Shown piece by piece: positions 1 through 8,694 of a stretch of 64,000 bases of DNA. The translations under genes and the position numbers were made by a program. Origin of the DNA: PHAA01 sp963665865 (GTDB lineage Bacteria; Bacillota; Syntrophomonadia; Syntrophomonadales; Syntrophomonadaceae). Numbering within the stretch: position 1 is the stretch's first letter; each line of letters begins with the position of its first letter. The stretch is taken from assembly GCA_963665865.2 (NCBI GenBank), contig CAXXWF010000001.1, forward strand, positions 2,542,001 to 2,606,000, given 5' to 3'. The notes under the pieces were generated by a model that ran no database searches, was not told the origin of the DNA, and worked only from the letters and a program-made list of their open reading frames with translations.

Positions 1-1278
1 AAATGAGCTTACCGGAATTACCGGCCCAAATTGCTCTATATTATAAATCTCCATGTCACTGCCAACCGGATATAGAACCGTTGGAGAAAACAAGTTGCCG
101 GCAGACCTTCCTCCGCTGGGATTCACTATTTTGGCCCCTTTACCCATGGCATCTTCAATCCATTTTGACAGCTGCTCACATTTGTCATCTTCAGCCAGTG
201 GCGTAATTACTACACCCTCTTCCCACGGCATACCACATTTTACTTTGGCAAGTTTCAGATTCAGTTCACTTAAAAATTTATCGACTATATCATGATGCAC
301 CCAAATATGTTTGATGGCAGTACAACGTTGTCCGTTAAATTCCAGAGCCCCATTTATACATTCCTTCACCGCCAGCTGCAGGTCACAGTCCGGGAATATG
401 AAAGCCGGGTTTTTGGCCTCCAGCCCCAGGATTGTCCTTAGACGATTGTTGTACGGATGCTGGGCTACTAATTTCCTGGCTACGGCGGTTGACCCGATAA
501 AACCCAGCGCCGCAATGGAACCGCTTTTTAATATGGGCGAAATTATGGTCGGTCCGTCACCATTGATAATATTGACGACTCCAGGCGGAAATGCGGCCGC
601 AAAGGCATCGAACAAAGCTTCCTGACAAATACATCCGTATTTAGGCAGCTTAACCACGGTTGTATTTCCCATGATTAAAGCCGGCAGGAGCATAGCAAAG
701 GTTTCATTCAGCGGATAGTTATAGGGTCCCATAATTAGGATTATTCCCAGGGGGCAGCGTCTAATCTGGGCAATAAAACCCTCTACTTTCTTGATGGAAT
801 TCGACGCATCATCTAATTCGCGCAAACGATCAATGGTATCATAAATATACTCAACTGTTCGCTTAAATTCATCCTGACAGCTGTTATAACTCTTGGCTAT
901 TTCCCACATTTCCAGCCGAGCAAATTCTGAGCCTTTATCAGATATGAGGCGGGCAAATTCCTCCACATGCTTTATGCGTTCATCGACTGACATTTGCGGC
1001 CACTCCCCCATACCTGAGGCATAAGCCTTCTCGGCGGAGGCTAAAGCCTGATTGGACTCATCTTCACTCAGCATGGGAGAACGCCCGATTCTATAACGCC
1101 CCGTAGCATTGCTTCCCTCTTTATAGCATATAGGGGAATACACTTCCGTGCTGTTATCACAGTTTAGTATTTCTCCATTTATTAAATATTGCGCATCATC
1201 TCTATGCTCTACTAACCTGAATAGGGCAGGTATATCAGTAACATTCGGATAATATCTGTCACTATCACTTTGCTGCAT
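1..1278 (-). CDS. NADP-dependent glyceraldehyde-3-phosphate dehydrogenase-like aldehyde dehydrogenase (C-terminus cut by window edge)
   Basis: I translated this frame by hand: 426 codons run from an ATG at 1278, preceded by AGGAGAGG, to the window edge. It is an aldehyde dehydrogenase superfamily protein. Visible are the Rossmann segment MGPYNYPLNE, the substrate/cofactor loop GNTTVVKLPK, FIGSTAVA, and the catalytic-cysteine loop FNGQRCTAIK. The usual LELGGK segment is replaced by LGLEAKNPAF, a variant I associate with the non-phosphorylating GAPDH (GapN, ALDH11) branch; that assignment is from memory of the family. GapN oxidises glyceraldehyde-3-phosphate directly to 3-phosphoglycerate with NADP. 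About 50-60 C-terminal residues are missing. A different aldehyde substrate is possible. Confidence 0.85.
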   Translation of the reverse strand, partial: MQQSDSDRYYPNVTDIPALFRLVEHRDDAQYLINGEILNCDNSTEVYSPICYKEGSNATGRYRIGRSPMLSEDESNQALASAEKAYASGMGEWPQMSVDERIKHVEEFARLISDKGSEFARLEMWEIAKSYNSCQDEFKRTVEYIYDTIDRLRELDDASNSIKKVEGFIAQIRRCPLGIILIMGPYNYPLNETFAMLLPALIMGNTTVVKLPKYGCICQEALFDAFAAAFPPGVVNIINGDGPTIISPILKSGSIAALGFIGSTAVARKLVAQHPYNNRLRTILGLEAKNPAFIFPDCDLQLAVKECINGALEFNGQRCTAIKHIWVHHDIVDKFLSELNLKLAKVKCGMPWEEGVVITPLAEDDKCEQLSKWIEDAMGKGAKIVNPSGGRSAGNLFSPTVLYPVGSDMEIYNIEQFGPVIPVSSF

Positions 1279-1384
1279 TTGGCCTCTCCTTTCAGTAAAA
1301 CGGACTATATGTAGTATCAATTTATCAACCACAATAAATACAAGCTAAATATAGAAATATTCCTACGCCAAGTGCGACCGGCCA

Positions 1385-1465
1385 AGCCCAACAAGGGGAC
1401 GTTCTTTTTGTTGGGTTAATACGTTTTTTAGAAACCCAACAAAAAGAACGTCCCCTTGTTGGGCT
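1385..1465. repeat. Head-to-head pair of REP-like palindromes
   Basis: Two perfectly complementary 33-bp arms (1385-1417 and 1433-1465) flank a 15-nt spacer. Each arm is itself a smaller hairpin with stem CCCAACA/TGTTGGG around the core AGGGGACGTTCT. The core recurs at other palindromes in this window next to RAYT-type transposase genes, so this looks like a dispersed REP/BIME-type element rather than a simple terminator. It sits between the aldehyde dehydrogenase and usp genes. Confidence 0.8.
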
Positions 1466-1554
1466 CTTTACAGTCGAAGCAATTATGTCTAAACTAGTGG
1501 TAGATACTACTACATAGTAAAAGCTAAAAAAATAATTTGAATTGGGGTGTTATT

Positions 1555-2013
1555 ATGATAAAGAAGATAATGGTAGCCTACGATGACGGCAGCCAAGCGA
1601 AAAAGGCTCTGGATGCGGCCATCGAAATCGCTGTCAATGCGAAGGCAGAGATTTACCTGGTTGCGGCGTATGCCCTCCCCATAGTCTATCAGGGTACGAT
1701 GTCCATTGATGGTATGTATCCGGATAACACCGCCGTCATTAACTATCTGCAGGAAAACAGTCATACCTATCTGGGGAAAATACTGGCCGAGGCTGCGGCC
1801 AAGGTTCAAGAGGCCAACATCCCTGTATTTACCGAAATCCTGGATGGCAGTCCCGGTAGAGTGATAAGCCAATTTGCAGAAGACAAAGGCATGGATCTGG
1901 TTGTGGTTGGTTCTCATAATCGGACTGGTGTAAATAGATTCTTTATTGGCAGTGTTTCCAATTATATACTTCAGCACGTAAAATGTCTGGTGCTGATCGC
2001 CAAAGATGAATAA
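1555..2013 (+). CDS. Universal stress protein (UspA family)
   Basis: This is a single Usp domain of 152 residues. It begins with beta strand MIKKIMVAYDDG and ends with the nucleotide-binding loop GSHNRTGV followed by IGSVSNYIL. In the classical G-2x-G-9x-G(S/T) ATP-binding signature the second glycine is here an asparagine, so ATP binding is plausible but not certain. An upstream TTG at 1537 is in frame, but GGGGTG lies 5 nt before the ATG at 1555, which decides the start. It is monocistronic, with a strong terminator just downstream. Usp proteins act in the cytoplasm during stress or starvation; the ligand here is unknown. Confidence 0.9.
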   Translation: MIKKIMVAYDDGSQAKKALDAAIEIAVNAKAEIYLVAAYALPIVYQGTMSIDGMYPDNTAVINYLQENSHTYLGKILAEAAAKVQEANIPVFTEILDGSPGRVISQFAEDKGMDLVVVGSHNRTGVNRFFIGSVSNYILQHVKCLVLIAKDE

Positions 2014-2030
2014 CTTACTTCATGATGCTC

Positions 2031-2066
2031 AGGGAGCAAGAGAACCTTCTCTTGCTCCCTTTCTTT
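2031..2066 (+). terminator. Intrinsic terminator after the usp gene
   Basis: Perfect inverted repeat AGGGAGCAAGAGAA / TTCTCTTGCTCCCT (2031-2044 and 2047-2060), followed by a T-rich tract. It starts 18 nt after the usp stop codon. Confidence 0.85.
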
Positions 2067-2268
2067 CTTGCTAGAGTCTTATGCAAATATTTCTAATCAA
2101 TAAATAACCTCATAGTCTTGGTCTCTTTAGAACCTGGTTTTTTTAAAGGTTTAATCCAGCCTTGCTTGTAACAGCGGGACTAATAACAGACGGTTCCATT
2201 GTTACATTTATTTAATTAGACCCTATTCAATGAAACAACGGAACTGTCATCTTGCTTCGATAAAAATC

Positions 2269-3171
2269 TTATGATTTTCTGAATAGGGTGAATCTGGCGA
2301 GATCACGCAAAAAATCAGCCTCGGAACCAAACCTGCTCAAGCTGTCCAAACAGGCTTCGACACTTTGCTGTGCCTTGGTTTGGGCTCCCTCCAGTCCGTA
2401 GAGACTGGTATAGGTAGTGCGGACATTCTTGGCATCGCTGCCCACCGGTTTTCCGATCAAGGATTGATCACCGCAAACATCCAGTATATCATCGGTGATC
2501 TGAAAGGCCAGGCCAAAGTGGCATGCATACTTGGTTAGGGCCTCTAACCCGTCATCGCTGAGCCGACTTAGTATTGCTCCTATTCGCAGTGATGCCTTAA
2601 ACAATTCACCCGTTTTTAATCCATGCAGGACACTCAGATCAAAAGGTTCCCTCTGGTCTTCGCCCGCCAGATCCATCACCTGTCCGCCTATCATACCCTG
2701 GCTTCCGGCTGCTTGAGCAACCTCACGAATAACTCGAATTACATCTCTTAATTCAATACCATCAGTCTCAGCATTATTGGCTATCATTTCAAAGGCTACC
2801 GTTAATAGGGCATCACCGGTAAGGATGGCATTGGCCTCCCCAAATACCCGGTGGCAGGTAGGTTTACCGCGCCGGAAATCATCGTCATCCATAGCCGGGA
2901 GGTCATCATGCACTAGGGAATAGGAGTGGATCATTTCTATAGCACAGGCCGTAGGCATCACGTCCTCAGCTTTCCCGCCAGCTATGGCAGTCCCCTCCAA
3001 AACCAGTATAGGCCTCAGCCTTTTTCCCCCATTCATAACCGCATAATGCATGGCTTGATGAATCGGCGGCGGATTGGCCGGGAGTCCCTCCAAATAGTTA
3101 CCTAGATAGTTGTCTATGTACTCTTTGCGTTGCTGTATTTCACTTACGAAAACATCAAGGTTAAAACTCAT
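2269..3171 (-). CDS. ispA: Farnesyl/geranyl diphosphate synthase
   Basis: A 300-residue short-chain trans-prenyltransferase, cytoplasmic, condensing IPP with DMAPP/GPP to make FPP for undecaprenol and quinone side chains. The first aspartate-rich motif is in LVHDDLPAMDDDD (residues about 87-98) and the second is FQITDDILD near residue 225; the allylic-site segment GGKRLRP is near residue 48. Length is normal. It is the last gene of the xseA-xseB-ispA run, 26 nt after xseB. In B. subtilis dxs follows ispA; here the block ends. A short inverted repeat (CCCTATTCA ... TGAATAGGG) straddles the gene's 3' end. Confidence 0.95.
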   Translation of the reverse strand: MSFNLDVFVSEIQQRKEYIDNYLGNYLEGLPANPPPIHQAMHYAVMNGGKRLRPILVLEGTAIAGGKAEDVMPTACAIEMIHSYSLVHDDLPAMDDDDFRRGKPTCHRVFGEANAILTGDALLTVAFEMIANNAETDGIELRDVIRVIREVAQAAGSQGMIGGQVMDLAGEDQREPFDLSVLHGLKTGELFKASLRIGAILSRLSDDGLEALTKYACHFGLAFQITDDILDVCGDQSLIGKPVGSDAKNVRTTYTSLYGLEGAQTKAQQSVEACLDSLSRFGSEADFLRDLARFTLFRKS

Positions 3172-3197
3172 GGGTTCGTTCCTTTCCCTAAATTTCT

Positions 3198-3419
3198 CTA
3201 TACATCTAGCTCAATCAGTTCCAGTTCACCATTTAATTTTTTAAAAAGCCTTTGAACCCTGCCATCGGTTTTTTTCAGTTCCTTCTGGCAGTATAGTGAC
3301 AATTTTACTCCTTCCTCAAAAAGAGCCAGACTGGCTTCTAGCGCCAGTTGACCGGATTCCAGCTGTTCAACTATATCCTCCAGTCTTTCTAAGGCGGTAT
3401 CAAAATTGATATTTTCCAT
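3198..3419 (-). CDS. xseB: Exodeoxyribonuclease VII small subunit
   Basis: A 73-residue helical protein with the family pattern FDTALERLEDIVEQLESGQLALEASLALFEEGVKL, shown here only in part as LERLEDIVEQLESG and LALFEEGVKL. It binds XseA, which carries the catalytic domain, to form the single-strand-specific exonuclease VII. The start overlaps the end of xseA by 20 nt, which suggests translational coupling and fits the fixed subunit complex. Confidence 0.95.
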   Translation of the reverse strand: MENINFDTALERLEDIVEQLESGQLALEASLALFEEGVKLSLYCQKELKKTDGRVQRLFKKLNGELELIELDV

Positions 3420-4623
3420 TTTTCATCTTCTCCTTGCCCTTGATGACCACCTGCAGTCGGCCATTAGCCAGATCTGCCTGCAGTACATCTCCAATCTCAA
3501 TAGCACTGACATCTTTTACAACCCGTTCATCTTTAGTTAGAATTGCATAACCTCTGGTCATTACCTTCAAGGGGCTGAGATTATCGAGCCCGGCGACAGC
3601 CAGAGCCAAATGATGGCTTTTCTCTTGTATTTTCCCCTCCATGGCTCTTTTTAATCTGTTGCCCGTTTCCGCCAGGATATCCTGCTGCTTCTGCAAAAGT
3701 ATGCCCGGTTCACGCCATACCTTCTTCATCATGCTTCTATCCAATCGTTCTTCCCGGTTGGAGAGGCTTCGCTGCATAAAGCGCACCATTCTCTTGCTCA
3801 AGCTGTCTAGTTCCTTTTGCAGCAGACTGTAATCGGGTACCGCCAATTGGGCAGCCTGGGTAGGGGTAGCTGCTCTAAGGTCAGCCGTAAGATCGCTGAA
3901 GGTAAAATCAACTTCATGCCCCACTCCGGAAATAACCGGGATGTGAGAATTGTAAATGGCATAAACCAGTTCCTCGCTGTTAAAGGCCATCAAATCTTCC
4001 AGTGATCCGCCACCGCGGCCCACAATGATGACATCCACATCCCCATATTCATTGAGGATTTGAACTCCCTGGGCCAGCTCCCGAGGTGCTTCCGTCCCCT
4101 GCACGGAACTATGGGCAATAATTACTTCTACCCCAGGATGACGCTGTTTAATCACCCTCAGGATATCCTGCAGAGCCGCACCATCTTGTGAGGTAACTAC
4201 CCCCACTCGGTTAACGATCCGGGGTATGTTTTTCTTCTTCTCCAAGGCAAAATACCCTTCAGCCGTTAGACGTGTCTTCAATTTCTCCAGATACAGAAAA
4301 AGGCCGCCAGTCCCGTAAGGCTGCATTTCTTCCACATAAACCTGATATTTGCCTTGCCGGGCAAAAACTGAGACATAACCGCGCAGCAAAACTTCCATAC
4401 CGTCCTCAGGCTTAAAGGTAAGATGCTGACCCTTGCTTTTGAACATTACACAACTTACCGATGCTTCCTCGTCTTTAAGGGTGAAGTATATATGCCCGGA
4501 TTGCTGGTATAAACGAAATCCCGATATTTCCCCCTTCAGCCAAAAATCTTGCAGTCTGGCATCGTGATCGAGCAAACGAGTAATATATGAATTTAACATA
4601 CCCACTGTAATGTAATCTTGCAC
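3400..4623 (-). CDS. xseA: Exodeoxyribonuclease VII large subunit
   Basis: A 407-residue protein with the normal domain order: an N-terminal OB fold (about residues 1-100, including WLKGEISGF and GHIYFTLKDE), the catalytic core with GVVTSQDGAALQDI, VIIVGRGGGSLEDL and the GVGHEVDFT segment, then a helical region and C-terminal strands. Exonuclease VII degrades single-stranded DNA from both ends into oligonucleotides in repair. It is located 14 nt after folD in an apparent operon. Confidence 0.95.
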   Translation of the reverse strand: MQDYITVGMLNSYITRLLDHDARLQDFWLKGEISGFRLYQQSGHIYFTLKDEEASVSCVMFKSKGQHLTFKPEDGMEVLLRGYVSVFARQGKYQVYVEEMQPYGTGGLFLYLEKLKTRLTAEGYFALEKKKNIPRIVNRVGVVTSQDGAALQDILRVIKQRHPGVEVIIAHSSVQGTEAPRELAQGVQILNEYGDVDVIIVGRGGGSLEDLMAFNSEELVYAIYNSHIPVISGVGHEVDFTFSDLTADLRAATPTQAAQLAVPDYSLLQKELDSLSKRMVRFMQRSLSNREERLDRSMMKKVWREPGILLQKQQDILAETGNRLKRAMEGKIQEKSHHLALAVAGLDNLSPLKVMTRGYAILTKDERVVKDVSAIEIGDVLQADLANGRLQVVIKGKEKMKNGKYQF

Positions 4624-4637
4624 AGTTCCGATCCCTT

Positions 4638-5462
4638 CTATACCTTGCGGGCGGCGTGAGTGAGATTCTCCATTAACGAGGCGATCAACAGGGGCCCCAT
4701 TCCGCCCGGAACCGGCAGGAGATACCCCTTAGCCCCTGCAACCGCATCCTTGTCTATATTGCCGCATACACGGTCTTGATGCCAGTGAAAACCAGCATCG
4801 ATCAGCAGTGCGCCCTCTTTTACCCCCTCCTGGTTTACTACCAGGGGAGCTCCCTTTTCGATAATGGCAATATCCATATCTTCCATGCAGGATGGGTCGT
4901 ATTCAGGAATAACCGTAACCTGGCAGGATTCTTTTATGAACATGAGTGCCAGAGGTTGAATGACATCGAAAGAATCCCCTACCAGCAAAACCTTTTTCCC
5001 GGATATGGGATTCATATAGCGACGGCTTATATCCATACACGCCAGAGCCGCGCAGCTTATAAAATAAGGCTTGGCCCCCATTAAAAGGCCGCGGTTATGA
5101 GGGTTAAACCCATCCACATCCTTGTGCGGTGAGATGGCTTCCAGAAAATCTTGGCGGTAGGGTTCCAAAGTTTCAGGCAGGGGCAGCTGCAGCAATATAC
5201 CATCCACAGCCAGATCATGGTTGGCGGCCTGAATTATGGTCAGGACTTCTTCCCGGCTCGCATCGGCAGCCATATTGATTATCCGAATACGCCCGCCAAT
5301 AGCTTCTACGGCGTTTTTCTTCAAACCTATGTATAATGCATTCTCCTTGTTTTCACCTATGTCTATTACCACCAGACCCGGTGATATTCCCTGGCTCGTA
5401 TTAGCCTCTCTTAAATCGGCTTTTATTTCATCCGCTATCGCCTTACCACTGATTATATTCAT
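4638..5462 (-). CDS. folD: Divergent FolD-type methylenetetrahydrofolate dehydrogenase/cyclohydrolase
   Basis: A 274-residue FolD homologue in the conserved nusB-folD-xseA position. The catalytic tyrosine and lysine (LYIGLKKNAVE), the LLQLPLP loop and the HKDVDGF aspartate are kept, as is the C-terminal VPGGMGP. However, the usual PCTPxG motif reads SCAALA, the NADP-binding GRSxxVGxP motif reads GDSFDVIQP, and the following TxCHSxT segment is not recognisable. Folate chemistry is therefore plausible but cofactor use may differ from NADP. It could be a second, specialised FolD, with a canonical copy elsewhere. A terminator-like hairpin separates it from nusB. Confidence 0.8.
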   Translation of the reverse strand: MNIISGKAIADEIKADLREANTSQGISPGLVVIDIGENKENALYIGLKKNAVEAIGGRIRIINMAADASREEVLTIIQAANHDLAVDGILLQLPLPETLEPYRQDFLEAISPHKDVDGFNPHNRGLLMGAKPYFISCAALACMDISRRYMNPISGKKVLLVGDSFDVIQPLALMFIKESCQVTVIPEYDPSCMEDMDIAIIEKGAPLVVNQEGVKEGALLIDAGFHWHQDRVCGNIDKDAVAGAKGYLLPVPGGMGPLLIASLMENLTHAARKV

Positions 5463-5514
5463 GCTTGTACCTCACATATTGTTATTTTGCCAATAGTCCC
5501 TGAGCAAATATTGT

Positions 5515-5553
5515 AAATAAAAAAAGGATGGTTTTTGCTTGAAGTACCATCAT
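5515..5553 (-). terminator. Terminator-like hairpin between nusB and folD
   Basis: Read on the minus strand, GATGGT and ACCATC pair (5527-5532 with 5546-5551) with a 13-nt loop, followed by a run of T. The stem is short, so it may only attenuate transcription into folD. Confidence 0.5.
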
Positions 5554-5568
5554 TCGTGATTGGCCGCT

Positions 5569-5970
5569 TTATGTTTTATCTTCTCGAATCCTATCCAATA
5601 TGGCATTTATAAAGCCAACTGAGGCTGGTTCACTGTAGCGCTTGGATATTTCTAGGGCCTCATCAATCGCTACCACTGATTGAGCGGTATTATGATAGAG
5701 TATCTCATAGCTGGCAAGACGTAATAGATTACGATCCACGGATGACATTCTTTGCACCGTCCAATCTTTGGAGAAACCAGCAATAATGGTATCTATATCG
5801 TTCATTTTATCAATTATGCCTTCTATTAAAGTCCATGCGAATTCTTTGTCCTTGCCCGATAACGGTGTTTCCTCCAGAAGGTAGTTGAATGCTTGGCGGG
5901 GTTCGGCGTTGACCTGGTCTACTTGAAACATGACTTTAAAAGCAAGTTCCCGCGCTTTGCGTCTGCTCAA
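5569..5970 (-). CDS. nusB: Transcription antitermination factor NusB
   Basis: A 133-residue all-helical RNA-binding protein that, with NusE (S10), binds boxA in rRNA leader transcripts. Family signatures are the N-terminal RRKARELAFKVMFQ and the C-terminal VAIDEALEISKRY followed by GFINAILDRI. Its position after DUF2273 and before folD matches the firmicute order. Length is normal. Confidence 0.95.
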   Translation of the reverse strand: MSRRKARELAFKVMFQVDQVNAEPRQAFNYLLEETPLSGKDKEFAWTLIEGIIDKMNDIDTIIAGFSKDWTVQRMSSVDRNLLRLASYEILYHNTAQSVVAIDEALEISKRYSEPASVGFINAILDRIREDKT

Positions 5971-5994
5971 ATTGATCTCCCTTCCTTAATCTAA

Positions 5995-6216
5995 CTATTT
6001 TTTGGGTTTAAACAGATTGTTCATCCAAAACTCCAAATCGGTATTTTCATCAAGTTGTTTACCGATTTGATAGCCGGCCAATATGCAGAACACCACAAAA
6101 ATGGTCCGCCAGAAACCAAAGTTTATGAATAGGATGCTGGCTAATAATCCCAAAGTAACACCAATAGTTTTCCCACGGTGCTCGGTTAATATATAAACTA
6201 TTATTTTATCTAACAT
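5995..6216 (-). CDS. DUF2273 small membrane protein
   Basis: A 73-residue protein with two predicted membrane segments (roughly residues 17-33 and 36-52, around GVTLGLLASILFINFG and TIFVVFCILAGYQIG), separated by a short FWR turn. Genes of this family travel with amaP and asp23, as here. Role: probably part of the membrane complex that holds Asp23-type envelope stress proteins; no biochemical function is known to me. It starts 9 nt after amaP. Confidence 0.8.
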   Translation of the reverse strand: MLDKIIVYILTEHRGKTIGVTLGLLASILFINFGFWRTIFVVFCILAGYQIGKQLDENTDLEFWMNNLFKPKK

Positions 6217-6225
6217 ACTGCCTCC

Positions 6226-6756
6226 TTATTTGCTGCCGTCTGCGTTAAATACATCAACTAACACCTTGATTTCAGCAACTTGAAGACCTCCCGTTTTCTC
6301 CAAATTCTCTCTTACTACACACTGGAGTAATTGAGCACTTTCGGGAACATTATGATCGGGATTAAACATGGTATGAAGCTTTACCATAATCCCAGCGGGA
6401 GTAGGAATTACGGTCGGTCTCAATTCCTTTACGCCTTCAACCTGACGCACAGCCCTCATGATAATGGCTTTAGTGGCGTCAATACTTATGGATACTTCAC
6501 CGTCTGTACTCTTTTCCACCACAATTGCAGCAATATCCGGTGAAAACTTTAGTCCCCATAGCAGCATGATAATGGCAATAATAGCCACAACAATACCAAT
6601 CGCACCCATTATAAGATTGTTCGCCGAAGTTAGAGTGATCGCATTCAAATAGGTCAGGGGGTATGCCCACCCTGCGGATATCGCAATTACAGCCCCGGCA
6701 ATTGCCAGAATTAAGAGGTTGTAGATAAATATAACCAAACGCCCCATTATTGGCAT
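6226..6756 (-). CDS. amaP: Alkaline shock response membrane anchor protein AmaP
   Basis: A 176-residue protein with two N-terminal transmembrane segments (about residues 5-27 and 48-68, ending LLWGLKF) and a soluble C-terminal domain related to Asp23 (VSISIDATKAIIMRAVRQVEGVKEL). In Staphylococcus AmaP anchors Asp23 to the membrane; the same job is inferred here from the adjacent asp23. A hairpin lies between asp23 and this gene. Confidence 0.85.
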   Translation of the reverse strand: MPIMGRLVIFIYNLLILAIAGAVIAISAGWAYPLTYLNAITLTSANNLIMGAIGIVVAIIAIIMLLWGLKFSPDIAAIVVEKSTDGEVSISIDATKAIIMRAVRQVEGVKELRPTVIPTPAGIMVKLHTMFNPDHNVPESAQLLQCVVRENLEKTGGLQVAEIKVLVDVFNADGSK

Positions 6757-6789
6757 CTTTACCTCTCCTTTCCAGTATTAAATAATACA

Positions 6790-6819
6790 GATAACCCCCT
6801 GTTGATACAGGGGGTTATC
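6790..6819 (-). terminator. Hairpin between asp23 and amaP
   Basis: A perfect 13-bp stem (GATAACCCCCTGT with ACAGGGGGTTATC) around TGAT, 20 nt after the asp23 stop. No strong T-run follows, so it is more likely to lower amaP expression or to protect the asp23 mRNA end than to stop all transcription. Confidence 0.6.
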
Positions 6820-6838
6820 ACCATACTCTCTGCATAAA

Positions 6839-7255
6839 CTAATCGGCCAGAATGTCGGATATCCCTTCCGCTTCCTCAGCGGCAGCTTTTTTGGTCATAA
6901 CTGACACTACATGCACATTTACGGCGGATACGGTTAACCCGGTCATGGATTCTACCGCTAACTTAACCTCTTTCTGCACATTCTCAGCTACCTTGGGTAT
7001 AGCATAACCAAATTCAATAACTATAAATATATCTATAATGGTTTGATCTCCAGTAGCATCTACTTTTATACCTTTACCCAGATTTCTTTTGCCCAATTTT
7101 TCTACCAGGTCGGTACCCCAGCCACCACTCATAGAAGCGACGCCTTCGACCTCCACTGCGGCCAGACCGGCCACCGTAGAGACGACCTCGTCCGCGATGC
7201 GAATTACACCTAAATCATTGGGGATTTCCGGTTTAGTATTTTCCATATTTTCCAC
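6839..7255 (-). CDS. Asp23/Gls24 family envelope stress response protein
   Basis: A 138-residue protein with the Asp23 pattern: GVIRIADEVVSTVAGLAA, EGVASMSGG, and the C-terminal AVNVHVVSV. It is equivalent in position to B. subtilis yqhY, after accC. These proteins form an abundant submembrane layer and respond to envelope stress; in B. subtilis YqhY has also been linked to acetyl-CoA carboxylase control, which fits the accC neighbour. An AGGTGG element precedes the start. Confidence 0.9.
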   Translation of the reverse strand: MENMENTKPEIPNDLGVIRIADEVVSTVAGLAAVEVEGVASMSGGWGTDLVEKLGKRNLGKGIKVDATGDQTIIDIFIVIEFGYAIPKVAENVQKEVKLAVESMTGLTVSAVNVHVVSVMTKKAAAEEAEGISDILAD

Positions 7256-7337
7256 CTCCGCTTTATTATTATGCTGTTATTTTACCAGACCATAATATCT
7301 TTTATCAAATCTTTCTATTTCGCCGAATCCGATTTGA

Positions 7338-8684
7338 CTAAATATTGTTCATACGTCTTTGAATGAAATTAGTATAAACCTCCCCTTTTTGGAAAAAAGC
7401 ATTATCCAATACCTTCAAGTGAAAAGGTATGGTAGTAGCAACATTGGTAACTGTGAATTCGTGCAGAGCTCTCTTCATTCTGGCAATTGCTTCTTCCCGG
7501 TCACGTCCCCATACAATTACTTTGGCTACCATAGAGTCATAATAGGGGGGTATATTGTAGCCGGTATAAACGCAAGAATCCACGCGTATGCCAGGCCCTC
7601 CGGGCGGCAGATACTGGGTAACCAGCCCGGGTGAAGGGCGAAAATCATTGTCGGGATCTTCCGCATTGATCCTGCATTCCATAGCCCACCCATTTATTTT
7701 TATATCGTCCTGCACGTATTTAAGTTTCTCTCCCGCTGCAATCCGTATTTGCTCTTTAATAATGTCTATCCCGGTGACCATTTCGGTAACTGGATGTTCC
7801 ACCTGAATTCGGGTATTCATCTCGATAAAATAGAAATTCTTGTTTTTATCAACCAGGAACTCTACCGTACCTGCACTGGAGTAGTTTGCTGCCTCGGCGG
7901 CTTTAACTGCTACTGCCCCCATTTGGGCTCTCAATTCTGGATCAACAAATGCCGAAGGTGACTCCTCCAGAAGCTTTTGATGCCGTCTCTGCAGGGAACA
8001 ATCTCTTTCGCCCAGATGGATTATGTTGCCGTGTTCATCACCCAAAATCTGTATTTCAATATGACGAGGTTCCTCAATATACTTTTCAATATAAACTTCG
8101 TCATTGCCAAAGGCTGCCCCTGCTTCCATCCGAGCCATACCCAAGGCTTCTTTTAGGGCTGATTTGCTATGGGCTAGGCGCATCCCGCGTCCTCCCCCAC
8201 CAGCCGAGGCTTTAATAATTACTGGGTAGCCTATAGTTTCCGCCAGCTGGACGGTTTCTTCAAACGTCCCCGCCGCCCCTTCGCTGCCTGGAACTACAGT
8301 CACACCAACACTTTTTACCAGCTCTTTGGCCTTAACCTTATCTCCCAATAAATCAATAACCCTAGATGTGGGGCCAATAAATTTCAATTTATTGGCTTCA
8401 CACAACTCGGCAAAATATGCATTTTCGGCCAGGAATCCATAGCCCGGATGTATGGCTTCAGCTCCCGCATTCAAAGCCGCTGCCAGAATATTGGAAATGT
8501 GCAAATAACTTTGATTAGCAGGTGCACCACCAATACATATGGCTTCATCCGCCATCCGAACATGCAAGTTGTCTTTATCTGCCAGGGAGTAAACCGCCAC
8601 TGTAGATATGTTCAACTCCTGGCAGGCTCTAATGACCCGCAGGGCGATTTCGCCCCGGTTGGCAATTAAGACCTTGGCAAACAA
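7338..8684 (-). CDS. accC: Biotin carboxylase
   Basis: A 448-residue ATP-grasp enzyme that carboxylates the biotin of a BCCP domain using ATP and bicarbonate. Evidence: N-terminal FAKVLIANRGEIALRVIRA, the glycine-rich KASAGGGGRGMR, catalytic HQKLLEESPS, and EMNTRIQVEHPVTE with the conserved arginine. Length is standard for a stand-alone subunit. It starts 10 nt after the PycB-AccB fusion gene, so the two are co-expressed. The partner may be the fused biotin domain, a separately translated AccB, or both; the enzyme could therefore serve pyruvate carboxylation and fatty-acid synthesis. Confidence 0.95.
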   Translation of the reverse strand: MFAKVLIANRGEIALRVIRACQELNISTVAVYSLADKDNLHVRMADEAICIGGAPANQSYLHISNILAAALNAGAEAIHPGYGFLAENAYFAELCEANKLKFIGPTSRVIDLLGDKVKAKELVKSVGVTVVPGSEGAAGTFEETVQLAETIGYPVIIKASAGGGGRGMRLAHSKSALKEALGMARMEAGAAFGNDEVYIEKYIEEPRHIEIQILGDEHGNIIHLGERDCSLQRRHQKLLEESPSAFVDPELRAQMGAVAVKAAEAANYSSAGTVEFLVDKNKNFYFIEMNTRIQVEHPVTEMVTGIDIIKEQIRIAAGEKLKYVQDDIKINGWAMECRINAEDPDNDFRPSPGLVTQYLPPGGPGIRVDSCVYTGYNIPPYYDSMVAKVIVWGRDREEAIARMKRALHEFTVTNVATTIPFHLKVLDNAFFQKGEVYTNFIQRRMNNI

Positions 8685-8694
8685 ATAACCACCC

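Noticed and set aside
1510..1977. A 155-residue gene antisense to usp
   Set aside because: It is a shadow of the well-supported usp reading frame.
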